Shown here piece by piece: positions 1 to 5,486 of a stretch of 5,486 nt of DNA. Under the pieces are notes generated by a model. It made no database searches, was not told the origin of the DNA, and saw nothing but the letters and a program-made list of their open reading frames with translations. Position 1 is the stretch's first letter; each line of letters opens with the position of its first letter. The position numbers were made by a program, and so were the translations under genes. Source of the DNA: Campylobacteraceae bacterium (GTDB taxonomy: Bacteria; Campylobacterota; Campylobacteria; Campylobacterales; Campylobacteraceae); NCBI GenBank assembly GCA_031276365.1, contig JAISNG010000089.1:1-5486 (forward strand). Reading direction: 5' to 3'.

Positions 1-812
1 CCCATATAAACCCTGCTGAATATATTTGACGAATCATAGAATATTGAAATATTTCCTGCCGAATTACTGCTGATGATATTGCCGCCGCTGACATAACCCG
101 CAATCCCGCCCACATAAAAGTCGTATAGTAAAGTGGAGACATTCACGGAAATTTTTCCTGCAAAACTGCTATTGGTTATGTTGCCGCCGCTGATATAACC
201 TGCAATACCGCCTAATGATCCGCTTCCAACTGTTGTCGATATGCCCTCGTCGGCAGTCTCTATCCCAAGATTTTTGACCGTTCCTTCGTCAATGTATCCG
301 AAAAGTCCGATATATTGTATAGAAGCAGCGTTTATGTAAAGCTCTTTTACTTTGAAACCGTTGCCGTTCAAAATACCCGTAAATGGATTGCCGTCGTCTC
401 CGACAGGTTCCCAACCCGTTGTTTCATCTAAAGTTTCGTCTGTCAATGAAATATCGTTCATGAGAAGATAATTGCCGTTCAAATCGTCTCTTATATTGTA
501 CAATTGCGTTTCATTTCGTATCTCATGAACGCTGGGAATGGCGTAAAAATTGACGCTTTGAGTTGCATTATAGCTTGCTGTCGGCAGATTTGACTCTGCT
601 ACATACCATGTATAGCCGCTTTGCAAATCCGCAAGATTGTAAACTTTAGCGTCAACTTTTACGGTTTTTATCAAATCAAGATTATCATCATAAAAGCTTA
701 CAGAGTAAGTTACGGGCGGCGTAGAAGTATTTTCGCCTCCTCCGCAGCCTGTAAAAATAATAACGCTTACAATGGATACAAACAGCGCTGAAAGTTTTGA
801 TAAATTTCTCAT
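1..812 (-). CDS. GLUG-repeat lipoprotein, partial (C-terminus off the left edge)
   Basis: The frame is open from the ATG at 810-812 to the window edge, giving 270 codons with no stop. The N-terminus is a lipoprotein signal: Arg2 and Lys6, a hydrophobic stretch at residues 7-21, then lipobox FTGC with Cys23 followed by Gly-Gly-Gly, so the mature protein should be lipid-anchored. After a short Ser/Thr/Pro linker, residues 105-123 (YNIRDDLNGNYLLMNDISL) and 133-160 (GWEPVG...PFTGILNGNG) match the lead-in typical of GLUG-motif surface proteins. Residues 167-184 (IGLFGYIDEGTVKNLGI) and two repeats at 200-222 and 234-256 (GGIAGY.SGGN) are GLUG units. Such repeats usually form a beta-helix-like stalk in secreted or surface proteins; the exact role is unknown. 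A good ribosome site (AAGGAG, 6 nt before the ATG) fixes the start. An adhesin-like or exopolymer-binding role is possible but unproven. Confidence 0.85.
   Translation of the reverse strand, partial: MRNLSKLSALFVSIVSVIIFTGCGGGENTSTPPVTYSVSFYDDNLDLIKTVKVDAKVYNLADLQSGYTWYVAESNLPTASYNATQSVNFYAIPSVHEIRNETQLYNIRDDLNGNYLLMNDISLTDETLDETTGWEPVGDDGNPFTGILNGNGFKVKELYINAASIQYIGLFGYIDEGTVKNLGIETADEGISTTVGSGSLGGIAGYISGGNITNSSFAGKISVNVSTLLYDFYVGGIAGYVSGGNIISSNSAGNISIFYDSSNIFSRVYM
79..212 (-). repeat. Tandem GLUG coding repeats, 102-bp period
   Basis: The segment at 79-110 recurs at 181-212, offset by exactly 102 bp (34 codons), with 3 mismatches in 32 bases. It encodes the GGIAGY-SGGN core of two consecutive GLUG units of the lipoprotein. 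The period and reading frame are kept, so this is an in-frame protein repeat and not a separate element. More copies may lie beyond the left edge. Confidence 0.75.
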
Positions 813-861
813 CGCAGACTCCTTTCTGTGAATGTTATTTACGAAAAATTAAGTTATGGCT

Positions 862-870
862 ATTATATCA
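862..870 (-). promoter_or_regulatory. Extended -10 promoter of the GLUG lipoprotein gene
   Basis: On the minus strand this reads TGATATAAT, a perfect -10 hexamer with an extended TGn just upstream and a T-run (TTTTT) before that. The start of transcription would be near 855, leaving a leader of about 42 nt to the ATG at 812. No TTGACA-like -35 is seen at the right distance, which is common in Campylobacterota and in extended -10 promoters. The rest of this 281-bp intergenic stretch (813-1093) holds only the terminator at 969-1025. Confidence 0.6.
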
Positions 871-968
871 AAAATTAAGCAAAAAGAGGCTTTTTGCGCA
901 ATGGATTTTAAATACATTTGCAGTATGAGTTTGAATGAAAAAAGTTATTAATTTAGAGTTGTAAAGTC

Positions 969-1025
969 AAAAAAATGCTGATAGAGCAAAGCCGTGAATG
1001 AAAAATATACGGCTTTGCTTCGCAT
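969..1025 (-). terminator. Two-part hairpin terminator of the SDH-type protease gene
   Basis: A perfect 11-bp inverted repeat (985-995 with 1009-1019, AGCAAAGCCGT / ACGGCTTTGCT, 13-nt loop) is enclosed by a second 4-bp stem (975-978 with 1022-1025, ATGC/GCAT). Read on the minus strand, the outer stem runs straight into seven Ts (969-975). It lies about 70 nt after the stop codon at 1094-1096. The direction is set by the T-run, which is present only on the minus strand. The asymmetric inner loop (979-984 against 1020-1021) makes it less canonical than a single stem. Confidence 0.65.
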
Positions 1026-1093
1026 GTAAAAACAATTTTGTTTATAAAATTTTATAAACTATATATTGATTTATATCTTAAAAATATAAATTT

Positions 1094-2107
1094 CTACTCT
1101 ATATGCAAAATACTTTTTATTATTTTTCCTTTGGAGTCTTTTTCTATTCTGCGCCAGCTTGAGTTGTCATTTAAAGTTATCCAGCGTCTCTCTTCGGCTC
1201 TGTAAAACCAATCTTTGTCATTTTGGTAGAAAATCTGCTTGTTTGCAGTCTCATGAATGTTTAAAATTTCATTTGAGTGAGAGTTTTTCTCGTCATGATC
1301 CACAGTTGCTCTTTGACCCATTTCCGAATATATTTGATGTAAATCCAAAAGCAATGTATTTACATCTTTTGACATTCTCGTTACATTTAAACCTATTTTT
1401 TTGGCTTCGTCGTAGAGTATCGGATACGCATGCGAAGGGTATTTTGAATTTAATGTATTTGCTATTTGCTTGATAGCGTCCTTGTCTTTCATATGAGTTG
1501 ATAAAATCTCTTCGCAAAGCATTATGGAAAGACTCTCAGCTCTATCCACCGCACCTATCACCAACGGATGCACATGTCCAAAAAGGAACTGATATGGATT
1601 TGTAGCTATATCGTTTTTTGTGGCATGTTTTTCCCATAATTTAACAGTTCTGTTAAGCTCATCCAAATTTACGCTGACGCGGTTATTATCTCTATCAAGC
1701 GGCGACAAATCATGCGTTAGCGATGTATCAACAGCCGTTAAAAACGCAAGCGGTCCCATCTGTATTTCGTCTGCGCCGATAGCAAGCATAGTTGCGGCAG
1801 ATGCGCACTCAAGCGGAACGATAGCTACGATATTGCCGGCGTATTGTCTTAAAAGATTTATCATTCTTGAAGATGATTGACCGTTTCCTCCGCTGCTGTT
1901 TATAAAAAGATAGATTTTATCCTGTTTGCCGATATTTTCCAATATCTCATAAAGCACAATTACGTCATTTTGACAAACACCGCCTCTGAAACTATTCCAA
2001 TATGCTATGACCGGAGCATCAAAAATAACTGATAACTCTTTTATGATTGCCTGTGTTTTATCAAAAAGAACGGGCGGTTCTTTGATTTTTGTTTCACTAT
2101 TAAACAT
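1094..2107 (-). CDS. SDH-type (serine dehydrogenase proteinase-like) ClpP-fold protease
   Basis: 337 aa. The core resembles the SDH_protease family (former DUF114), a serine protease group distantly related to ClpP and SppA. Visible motifs are FINSSGGNG at 68-76 (oxyanion/ClpP-fold glycine loop), CASAATMLAIGADEI at 101-115, where Ser103 sits at the catalytic serine spacing seen in SppA (Ser to the ADxI Asp, 10 residues), TAVDTSL at 124-130 with Asp127, and HAYPILYDEAKKIGL at 226-240 with His226. Ser103-Asp127-His226 would give the Ser, Asp, His order reported for this family; this is my assignment by motif position. No signal peptide or membrane segment is evident, so the protein is probably cytoplasmic, unlike the membrane-bound SppA/NfeD proteases. 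Residues about 285-337 form an extra tail with Trp300, Trp309 and Trp318 and many Arg/Lys. The start has an AAAGGGG ribosome site 4 nt upstream. The gene stands alone between two terminators; its substrate is unknown. Confidence 0.78.
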   Translation of the reverse strand: MFNSETKIKEPPVLFDKTQAIIKELSVIFDAPVIAYWNSFRGGVCQNDVIVLYEILENIGKQDKIYLFINSSGGNGQSSSRMINLLRQYAGNIVAIVPLECASAATMLAIGADEIQMGPLAFLTAVDTSLTHDLSPLDRDNNRVSVNLDELNRTVKLWEKHATKNDIATNPYQFLFGHVHPLVIGAVDRAESLSIMLCEEILSTHMKDKDAIKQIANTLNSKYPSHAYPILYDEAKKIGLNVTRMSKDVNTLLLDLHQIYSEMGQRATVDHDEKNSHSNEILNIHETANKQIFYQNDKDWFYRAEERRWITLNDNSSWRRIEKDSKGKIIKSILHIE

Positions 2108-2139
2108 TTTACCCCTTTGGAATTTATATAAAGATGCTA

Positions 2140-2145
2140 ATTGTA
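2140..2145 (-). promoter_or_regulatory. Candidate -10 box for the SDH-type protease gene
   Basis: Minus-strand TACAAT (5 of 6 to consensus) lies in very AT-rich DNA between the OmpA-gene hairpin and the protease start, and would give a leader of about 25 nt. No convincing -35 is seen. Other AT-rich hexamers nearby could serve instead, so this is a weak call. Confidence 0.3.
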
Positions 2146-2171
2146 TCTAAGTAAATATATAAATGAAATAT

Positions 2172-2202
2172 TCAAACGTGTAAAATTTCTTTACACGTTT
2201 GA
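2172..2202 (-). terminator. Perfect 13-bp hairpin after the OmpA-family gene
   Basis: TCAAACGTGTAAA (2172-2184) pairs perfectly with TTTACACGTTTGA (2190-2202) around a 5-nt loop. It starts 8 nt after the stop codon of the OmpA-family gene (2211-2213), the usual place for a terminator. The T-tract after it on the minus strand is broken (ATATTTCATTT), so it may be a weak terminator or an mRNA 3'-end stabiliser. An operator for the protease gene is an alternative, because the palindrome lies close upstream of that gene's candidate promoter. Confidence 0.6.
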
Positions 2203-2210
2203 GGTTAAGA

Positions 2211-3659
2211 CTATTTGTTTGTATTGATGAAGATTACGTCAACTCTTCTGTTTGCCGCTCTTCCCTCTTCGGTATCGTTAGGTTTTAGAGGTTTATCTTC
2301 TCCAAAAGCTTTAGTTTCGATTCTATTTGGTGTTACGCCGTATTCAACGAGTTTGTTTTTGACGGCAGATACTCTTTTCTGTGAGAGCTTGATATTGTAC
2401 CATTTGCTGCCAAGCGAGTCTGTATATCCTTCGGCTCTGACTTTGATGGCATCAAAACCTTCGAGTTTATCGGCTATCAACTTAACGGCTTTTACGCTCT
2501 CATCTTTCAACTCTGCGCTGTCAAAGTCAAAATATGCCACAGGAGCTGCGAATAGAATTTCAACTCTTCTGTTTGCCGCTCTTCCCTCTTCGGTAGCGTT
2601 TGTTTTAATAGGCTGCTGCAGACCGTATCCGTCCGTATCAATCTGATTTGGAGAGATGCCGCTCTTAATAAGCTCATTTTTGACTACATTTGCTCTTTTC
2701 TGAGAGAGTTTAAGGTTATACCATTTGCTTCCTACGGCGTCCGTATGTCCTTCGGTTTTTACTCTAACATTTCCAAGATTTTCCAAATCTTTTGCGATTG
2801 CATCGGCAACGCCTGCATCTTTTTCTAAAATGCGCACACTGTCAAAGTCAAAATTGTAATATCTGTGTATATTTGTCGAGGCAGGGTCAAAGTTAGGAAT
2901 ACTAAGCGCCATTGCTTTAAGTATGGTTTCTTCCAGTTCGGTTCTGTTTTCCTGCGGTACTTCTTGCTGCGGCTGTTCCGCAACGACGATATCTACCTCA
3001 GGCTCATCAGCGGTTGTAACTGTTTCGTTCGTTTCCACAATCACTATCGTTTCAACTGTTTGATTTTGTTCTGCGTATAAATCTCTTAAAGATGGCGGAG
3101 TTACAACAACAGGTGTAGGTTCAACCACTTCAATAATAGGTTGTTCATCTTTGCCGCCAAATGGAATACCGAAGCCAAGTGTATAAAATATGTTGTCCGA
3201 AGCCTCTTTTTTAAATTTAAGCGCGTGTCTTACTTCTGCTCTTAATGAAAAATCATTGTAAGGATAAAATTTAAATCCAACTCCGTATTGTCCGAAAAAT
3301 CCGCCTTGATTATCAAGCGCACTGTTGGCAATATCCTCATGTCCTACGCCCAAAAGCCCGTAAACAGAGGCTTTACTGTGCGGAACAATTTGAAAGCCTT
3401 TGATGATATTTAGATATAGTCTGTTTATATCAGTACTCTCGCCGCTGTAAAATTTTGCATCTTTTGAATAATCATATCCGAACTCTATCTGGTCTATAAT
3501 TTTACTTAGTTCAAGACCAACTCTAATGCCGTAAGTAAAATGATCATCAAATTTATCGGCATCCATCTGATGCACACCACTCACTACAGGCGTTATCTCA
3601 TTGACTCCGGCAACCGCAACCATTGCGCATGCTGCGAGTGATAATAAAGTTCTTTTCAT
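2211..3659 (-). CDS. OmpA-family outer-membrane protein with two tandem peptidoglycan-binding domains
   Basis: 482 aa. Residues 1-17 form a signal peptide (Lys2, Arg3, a hydrophobic run, cleavage likely after AVA). Residues about 25-168 alternate polar and hydrophobic residues with many Gly, Tyr and Phe, as in an OmpA-like eight-stranded beta-barrel, ending in YTLGFGIPFGG. A Pro/Val/Glu/Thr-rich linker spans about 172-245. Two OmpA C-terminal domains follow: domain 1 at about 266-371 (GHTD...LSQKRA...GRAANRRVEI) and domain 2 at about 375-478 (GYTD...LSQKR...GRAANRRVDV). The residues that bind meso-diaminopimelate in this family appear in both: Asp307/Arg322 and Asp414/Arg429, each pair 15 apart. 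The protein should anchor the outer membrane to peptidoglycan. The ribosome site is AAAGGGG, 8 nt before the ATG. An LAAC at residues 8-11 resembles a lipobox but sits inside the short hydrophobic run and is probably not processed. Two OmpA domains in one chain is unusual, since the usual OmpA/OprF layout has one. Confidence 0.9.
   Translation of the reverse strand: MKRTLLSLAACAMVAVAGVNEITPVVSGVHQMDADKFDDHFTYGIRVGLELSKIIDQIEFGYDYSKDAKFYSGESTDINRLYLNIIKGFQIVPHSKASVYGLLGVGHEDIANSALDNQGGFFGQYGVGFKFYPYNDFSLRAEVRHALKFKKEASDNIFYTLGFGIPFGGKDEQPIIEVVEPTPVVVTPPSLRDLYAEQNQTVETIVIVETNETVTTADEPEVDIVVAEQPQQEVPQENRTELEETILKAMALSIPNFDPASTNIHRYYNFDFDSVRILEKDAGVADAIAKDLENLGNVRVKTEGHTDAVGSKWYNLKLSQKRANVVKNELIKSGISPNQIDTDGYGLQQPIKTNATEEGRAANRRVEILFAAPVAYFDFDSAELKDESVKAVKLIADKLEGFDAIKVRAEGYTDSLGSKWYNIKLSQKRVSAVKNKLVEYGVTPNRIETKAFGEDKPLKPNDTEEGRAANRRVDVIFINTNK
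2229..2855 (-). repeat. In-frame tandem repeat encoding two OmpA domains, 321-bp period
   Basis: The DNA for domain 1 (2550-2855) and domain 2 (2229-2534) lines up at a constant offset of 321 bp, 107 codons, at both ends of the unit, so there is no net insertion or deletion. By hand count, 51 of 102 aligned residues are identical. The units share a 36-bp stretch that is identical in DNA (2239-2274 and 2560-2595) and a 16-bp identical stretch at the other end (2518-2533 and 2839-2854). Confidence 0.85.
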
Positions 3660-3703
3660 TTTCGTGACCCCTTTAAATTCAAAAGCAAGATTTAAAACAC
3701 AGT

Positions 3704-3709
3704 ATTATA
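3704..3709 (-). promoter_or_regulatory. -10 box of the OmpA-family gene
   Basis: A perfect minus-strand TATAAT is followed by ACTGTG, placing transcription start near 3697 and giving a leader of about 38 nt before the ATG at 3659. Upstream is a strongly AT-rich tract (3711-3770) with no TTGACA match at the right spacing. The same tract is the whole gap after the dehydrogenase gene, and I see no GC-containing hairpin in it. Confidence 0.55.
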
Positions 3710-3775
3710 TAGAAAAGTTTTTTAAAAATAGTTTTATAGAACAATAAAATTAAATTTTTATATCTGTTTTTTCTA

Positions 3776-4912
3776 TTATTTCATCAATTTCAATATCTTT
3801 TTGAGAGTTTTAAGCGGATATTCATGCTTAAGCTCCCATTTGTCAGAAACCGAGTCTATATTTTCGGCAATCATACCAATATCCTTTCCGCTTACGCCAA
3901 GCTCTTTCAGCGTTACGGGTGCACCTATTTTTGCAAACCACACCTCAAGTGCAAGTATGCCCTCATACGCGCTGTTTTTTTTGAATATTTTTTTTGCAAA
4001 CCGCTTTGTCTGTTTCCGCTCTGTTTTGTAAAACCACTTAAGCCATGCTGGCAATACTACCGCCAATCCCGCCCCATGAGGCACATTGTATATTGCGCTT
4101 AATGAGTGTTCTATCATATGGTTTGGAAATGAATAATTTCCAACCCCCAAAGATGTAAGCCCGTTTAGCGCCCATGTAGCGCATAGGGCAAATTCGCTTC
4201 TTGCATTTATATCATTGGGATTTTCAAGTATCTTTTCAGTTGCGCTAATAGCGCTTTTTACTATGTTTTCGCAAAATCTGTTTTGTATTTTAGGATGTTC
4301 TTCGGCTGTAAAATAGACCTCCAGTACGTGAGCTATGATATCTACAGCCGAATATGCGATGTATTTAAAATCTAAAGTCAGCGCTAATGCGGGATTTACA
4401 ATAGATACTTTCGGATAAATCAAATGCGAATGAAAAGAAAGTTTCTCTTGCGTCTTTTCATTTGTTAAAACAGAACCCGCGTTCATCTCGCTTCCAGTGG
4501 CGGAAATCGTCAGTATTGTATATAACTCCAGCGCATCTGCGGGATTTTTGCCCTCGTAAAGTTCCCACACATCGCACTTTGATGCTGCCGCTGCCGCTAT
4601 GGCTTTACTCTCATCTATAACGCTTCCGCCGCCGACAGCAAGAATGGCTGTCGCATCTTCTACTTTTAACACTCCCTCTCTCGCATGAGAAAGCAAAGGA
4701 TTTGAACTTACTCCGCCATGTTCTGTAAATTCTATATCCGCGCTCTTCAAAGACTCGCAAATCTCATCATACAAACCTGTTTTTTTGATAGACGAACGCC
4801 CGTAAACAAGTAAAACTTTTGAGTGTCCGTCGGCTTTTAGTATATTGCCTATCTGCACCTGCTTGCTGCCAAAAATAGTCCTGACAGGATTATAATAGTT
4901 AAACTCTTTCAT
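3776..4912 (-). CDS. Iron-containing alcohol dehydrogenase, YqhD/butanol dehydrogenase type
   Basis: 378 aa, full length for group III metal-dependent alcohol dehydrogenases, which interconvert aldehydes or ketones and alcohols with NAD(P)H. The N-terminal Rossmann-like half has the family opening (FNYYNPVRTIFG), the segment YGRSSIKKTG at 37-46 and the nucleotide loop GGGSVID at 94-100. The C-terminal helical half carries the metal site: Asp191 and His195 (DIIAH), His265 (HMIEH) and His279 (PHG), with spacings of 4, about 70 and 14 like those of E. coli YqhD. Position 39, where NAD-dependent FucO has an Asp, is Arg here, so NADP(H) is likely the cofactor (inference). The real substrate cannot be told from sequence; YqhD relatives act on many short aldehydes. 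The start is backed by a strong GGAGG 5 nt upstream. The protein is cytoplasmic. It is divergent from the TRIC gene, and the next gene downstream lies 116 bp away. Confidence 0.9.
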   Translation of the reverse strand: MKEFNYYNPVRTIFGSKQVQIGNILKADGHSKVLLVYGRSSIKKTGLYDEICESLKSADIEFTEHGGVSSNPLLSHAREGVLKVEDATAILAVGGGSVIDESKAIAAAAASKCDVWELYEGKNPADALELYTILTISATGSEMNAGSVLTNEKTQEKLSFHSHLIYPKVSIVNPALALTLDFKYIAYSAVDIIAHVLEVYFTAEEHPKIQNRFCENIVKSAISATEKILENPNDINARSEFALCATWALNGLTSLGVGNYSFPNHMIEHSLSAIYNVPHGAGLAVVLPAWLKWFYKTERKQTKRFAKKIFKKNSAYEGILALEVWFAKIGAPVTLKELGVSGKDIGMIAENIDSVSDKWELKHEYPLKTLKKILKLMK

Positions 4913-4944
4913 AAAATCCTCCGTAAATGTAGTTTTGTAATCTA

Positions 4945-4950
4945 ATTATA
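4945..4950 (-). promoter_or_regulatory. -10 box of the iron alcohol dehydrogenase gene
   Basis: A perfect minus-strand TATAAT in the divergent intergenic region would start transcription near 4938, leaving a leader of about 26 nt with the GGAGG ribosome site. A TGAC precedes it, one base off an extended -10. No good -35 is visible. Confidence 0.55.
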
Positions 4951-4984
4951 GTCATAATTTTATAAAAAAGATAAAAACTGCCTG

Positions 4985-5013
4985 CAATGTAAAAGAAAAA
5001 TGAGTTTACATTG
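4985..5013. repeat. 9-bp inverted repeat, possible operator
   Basis: CAATGTAAA (4985-4993) and TTTACATTG (5005-5013) are perfect inverted repeats with an 11-bp spacer. The half-site centres are 20 bp apart, about two helical turns, which suits a dimeric DNA-binding protein. The right arm ends 2 bp before the TATAAT of the plus-strand gene, so a bound protein would cover its -35 region; it lies 34 bp upstream of the dehydrogenase -10 box. No regulator family can be named from the motif. In such AT-rich DNA it could be chance. Confidence 0.4.
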
Positions 5014-5015
5014 GC

Positions 5016-5021
5016 TATAAT
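5016..5021 (+). promoter_or_regulatory. -10 box of the TRIC-family gene
   Basis: A perfect plus-strand TATAAT lies 31 bp before the ATG at 5053, giving a short leader of about 25 nt. A TGGC precedes it, one base away from an extended -10. The -35 position is occupied by the inverted repeat at 4985-5013. Confidence 0.55.
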
Positions 5022-5052
5022 CCGTTATTTTTATACTTTTGGATTTGATTTT

Positions 5053-5486
5053 ATGAGCATTTTTGAAATTGCCGAAATTTTTGGAATTATTGCATTTGCG
5101 TTAAGCGGATTTTATATGGCAGTAAGAGAAAAGCTGGATTTGCTGGGCATTTTTATAGCGGCTTTCCTAACGGCTCTTGGAGGCGGTATAATAAGAGATG
5201 CCATAGCTGATAAGATGCCATATACTTTTACTAACATTTTGCCTGCATTTTTGGTCATAAGCGTGGTTATAGCGGCGATTTTGCTAAGGCTCAAAAAACA
5301 CGACAAGCTGGAACAAGCACACGTATTTGTCGTAAGCGATACGCTAGGGCTTGTTTCGTTTACTATCTCAGGTTCGCTTGTAGGCATTGATGCTGGTTTT
5401 AATGTTTTTGGGATTATTATGCTTGGATTAATAACGGCGGTGGGCGGAAGCTGTCTTAGGGATATACTTTTGAACAAAATACCGTT
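5053..5486 (+). CDS. TRIC/UPF0126 (YadS/YicG-like) membrane protein, partial
   Basis: 144 codons are present of a family usually about 200 aa long; the rest is off the right edge. The protein is very hydrophobic, with likely membrane segments near residues 4-24, 30-50, 62-79, 91-112 and 118-137. It has the family's internal duplication: TALGGGIIRDA at 40-50 and TAVGGSCLRDI at 128-138, each a Gly-rich bend ending in Arg-Asp. This Gly-Gly-x-x-x-Arg-Asp pair marks the UPF0126 family (named glycine transporter in Pfam), related to prokaryotic TRIC cation channels of the inner membrane. Whether this member carries K+ or another solute is not shown by the sequence. The start is the first ATG in an open frame and no other in-frame ATG lies upstream, but the ribosome site is weak (only GGA 9 nt before it). 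Confidence 0.88.
   Translation, partial: MSIFEIAEIFGIIAFALSGFYMAVREKLDLLGIFIAAFLTALGGGIIRDAIADKMPYTFTNILPAFLVISVVIAAILLRLKKHDKLEQAHVFVVSDTLGLVSFTISGSLVGIDAGFNVFGIIMLGLITAVGGSCLRDILLNKIP

Noticed and set aside
879..897. Small hairpin GCAAAAAG / CTTTTTGC with a 3-nt loop upstream of the lipoprotein promoter
   Set aside because: The stem is short and mostly A-T, lies within an AT-rich leader region, and a better terminator for the upstream gene is at 969-1025.
2211..3080. Plus-strand open frames opposite the OmpA gene
   Set aside because: They have Ser/Leu-rich low-complexity translations and no ribosome site, and they lie opposite a gene with clear domains; they are shadows.
3624..3638. LAAC lipobox-like motif in the OmpA signal peptide (residues 8-11)
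   Set aside because: The Cys lies inside the hydrophobic run with only about seven residues before it, and a normal signal peptidase site (AVA) follows; a barrel protein is not expected to be lipidated here.
3660..3775. Possible terminator between the dehydrogenase and OmpA genes
   Set aside because: Only loose A/T inverted matches are present (around 3743-3762), with no GC-containing stem; such matches are expected by chance in this composition.
5112..5477. Minus-strand open frame opposite the TRIC-family gene
   Set aside because: It is a Ser/Pro/Thr-rich shadow of a strongly recognisable membrane protein and has no family motif of its own.
1..5486. Defence, CRISPR, toxin-antitoxin or mobile-element system
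   Set aside because: No CRISPR-like spaced repeats, transposase, integrase or toxin-antitoxin pair is visible; the protease gene has no partner gene that would make it part of such a system.

Overview
The window looks like chromosomal DNA from a low-GC Gram-negative bacterium. The AT-rich intergenic DNA, perfect TATAAT boxes without clear -35 elements, and an OmpA-family porin-like protein fit a member of the Campylobacterota (Sulfurimonas/Arcobacter-type). That placement is an inference from style, not from a marker gene. There is no rRNA, tRNA, CRISPR array, transposase or phage gene.

Layout. Four genes lie on the minus strand, followed by one divergent plus-strand gene. (1) 1-812, minus: the first 270 codons of a secreted lipoprotein with GLUG-type repeats; its C-terminal part is off the left edge. 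(2) 1094-2107, minus: a cytoplasmic ClpP/SppA-fold protease of the SDH (serine dehydrogenase proteinase, former DUF114) type, with an extra aromatic and basic tail. (3) 2211-3659, minus: an OmpA-family outer-membrane protein with an N-terminal beta-barrel, a Pro/Glu/Val-rich linker and two consecutive peptidoglycan-binding OmpA domains. (4) 3776-4912, minus: an iron-type alcohol dehydrogenase close to the YqhD/butanol dehydrogenase branch, with all four metal ligands. (5) 5053-5486, plus: the first 144 codons of a TRIC/UPF0126 (YadS/YicG-like) membrane protein, running off the right edge.

Each gene has its own candidate -10 box. Hairpin terminators follow the protease and OmpA genes, so most look like separate transcription units rather than one operon. 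The exception is the 116-bp gap between the dehydrogenase and the OmpA gene, where I see no convincing terminator and some read-through is plausible. The genes share no obvious pathway: two are envelope proteins, one a protease, one a redox enzyme and one a channel-like membrane protein.

I did not find a clearly new multi-gene system. The points most worth a second look are the tandem OmpA domains with a 36-bp identical DNA patch, the bacterial SDH-type protease with its unusual tail, and a 9-bp inverted repeat directly upstream of the TRIC gene's -10 box.
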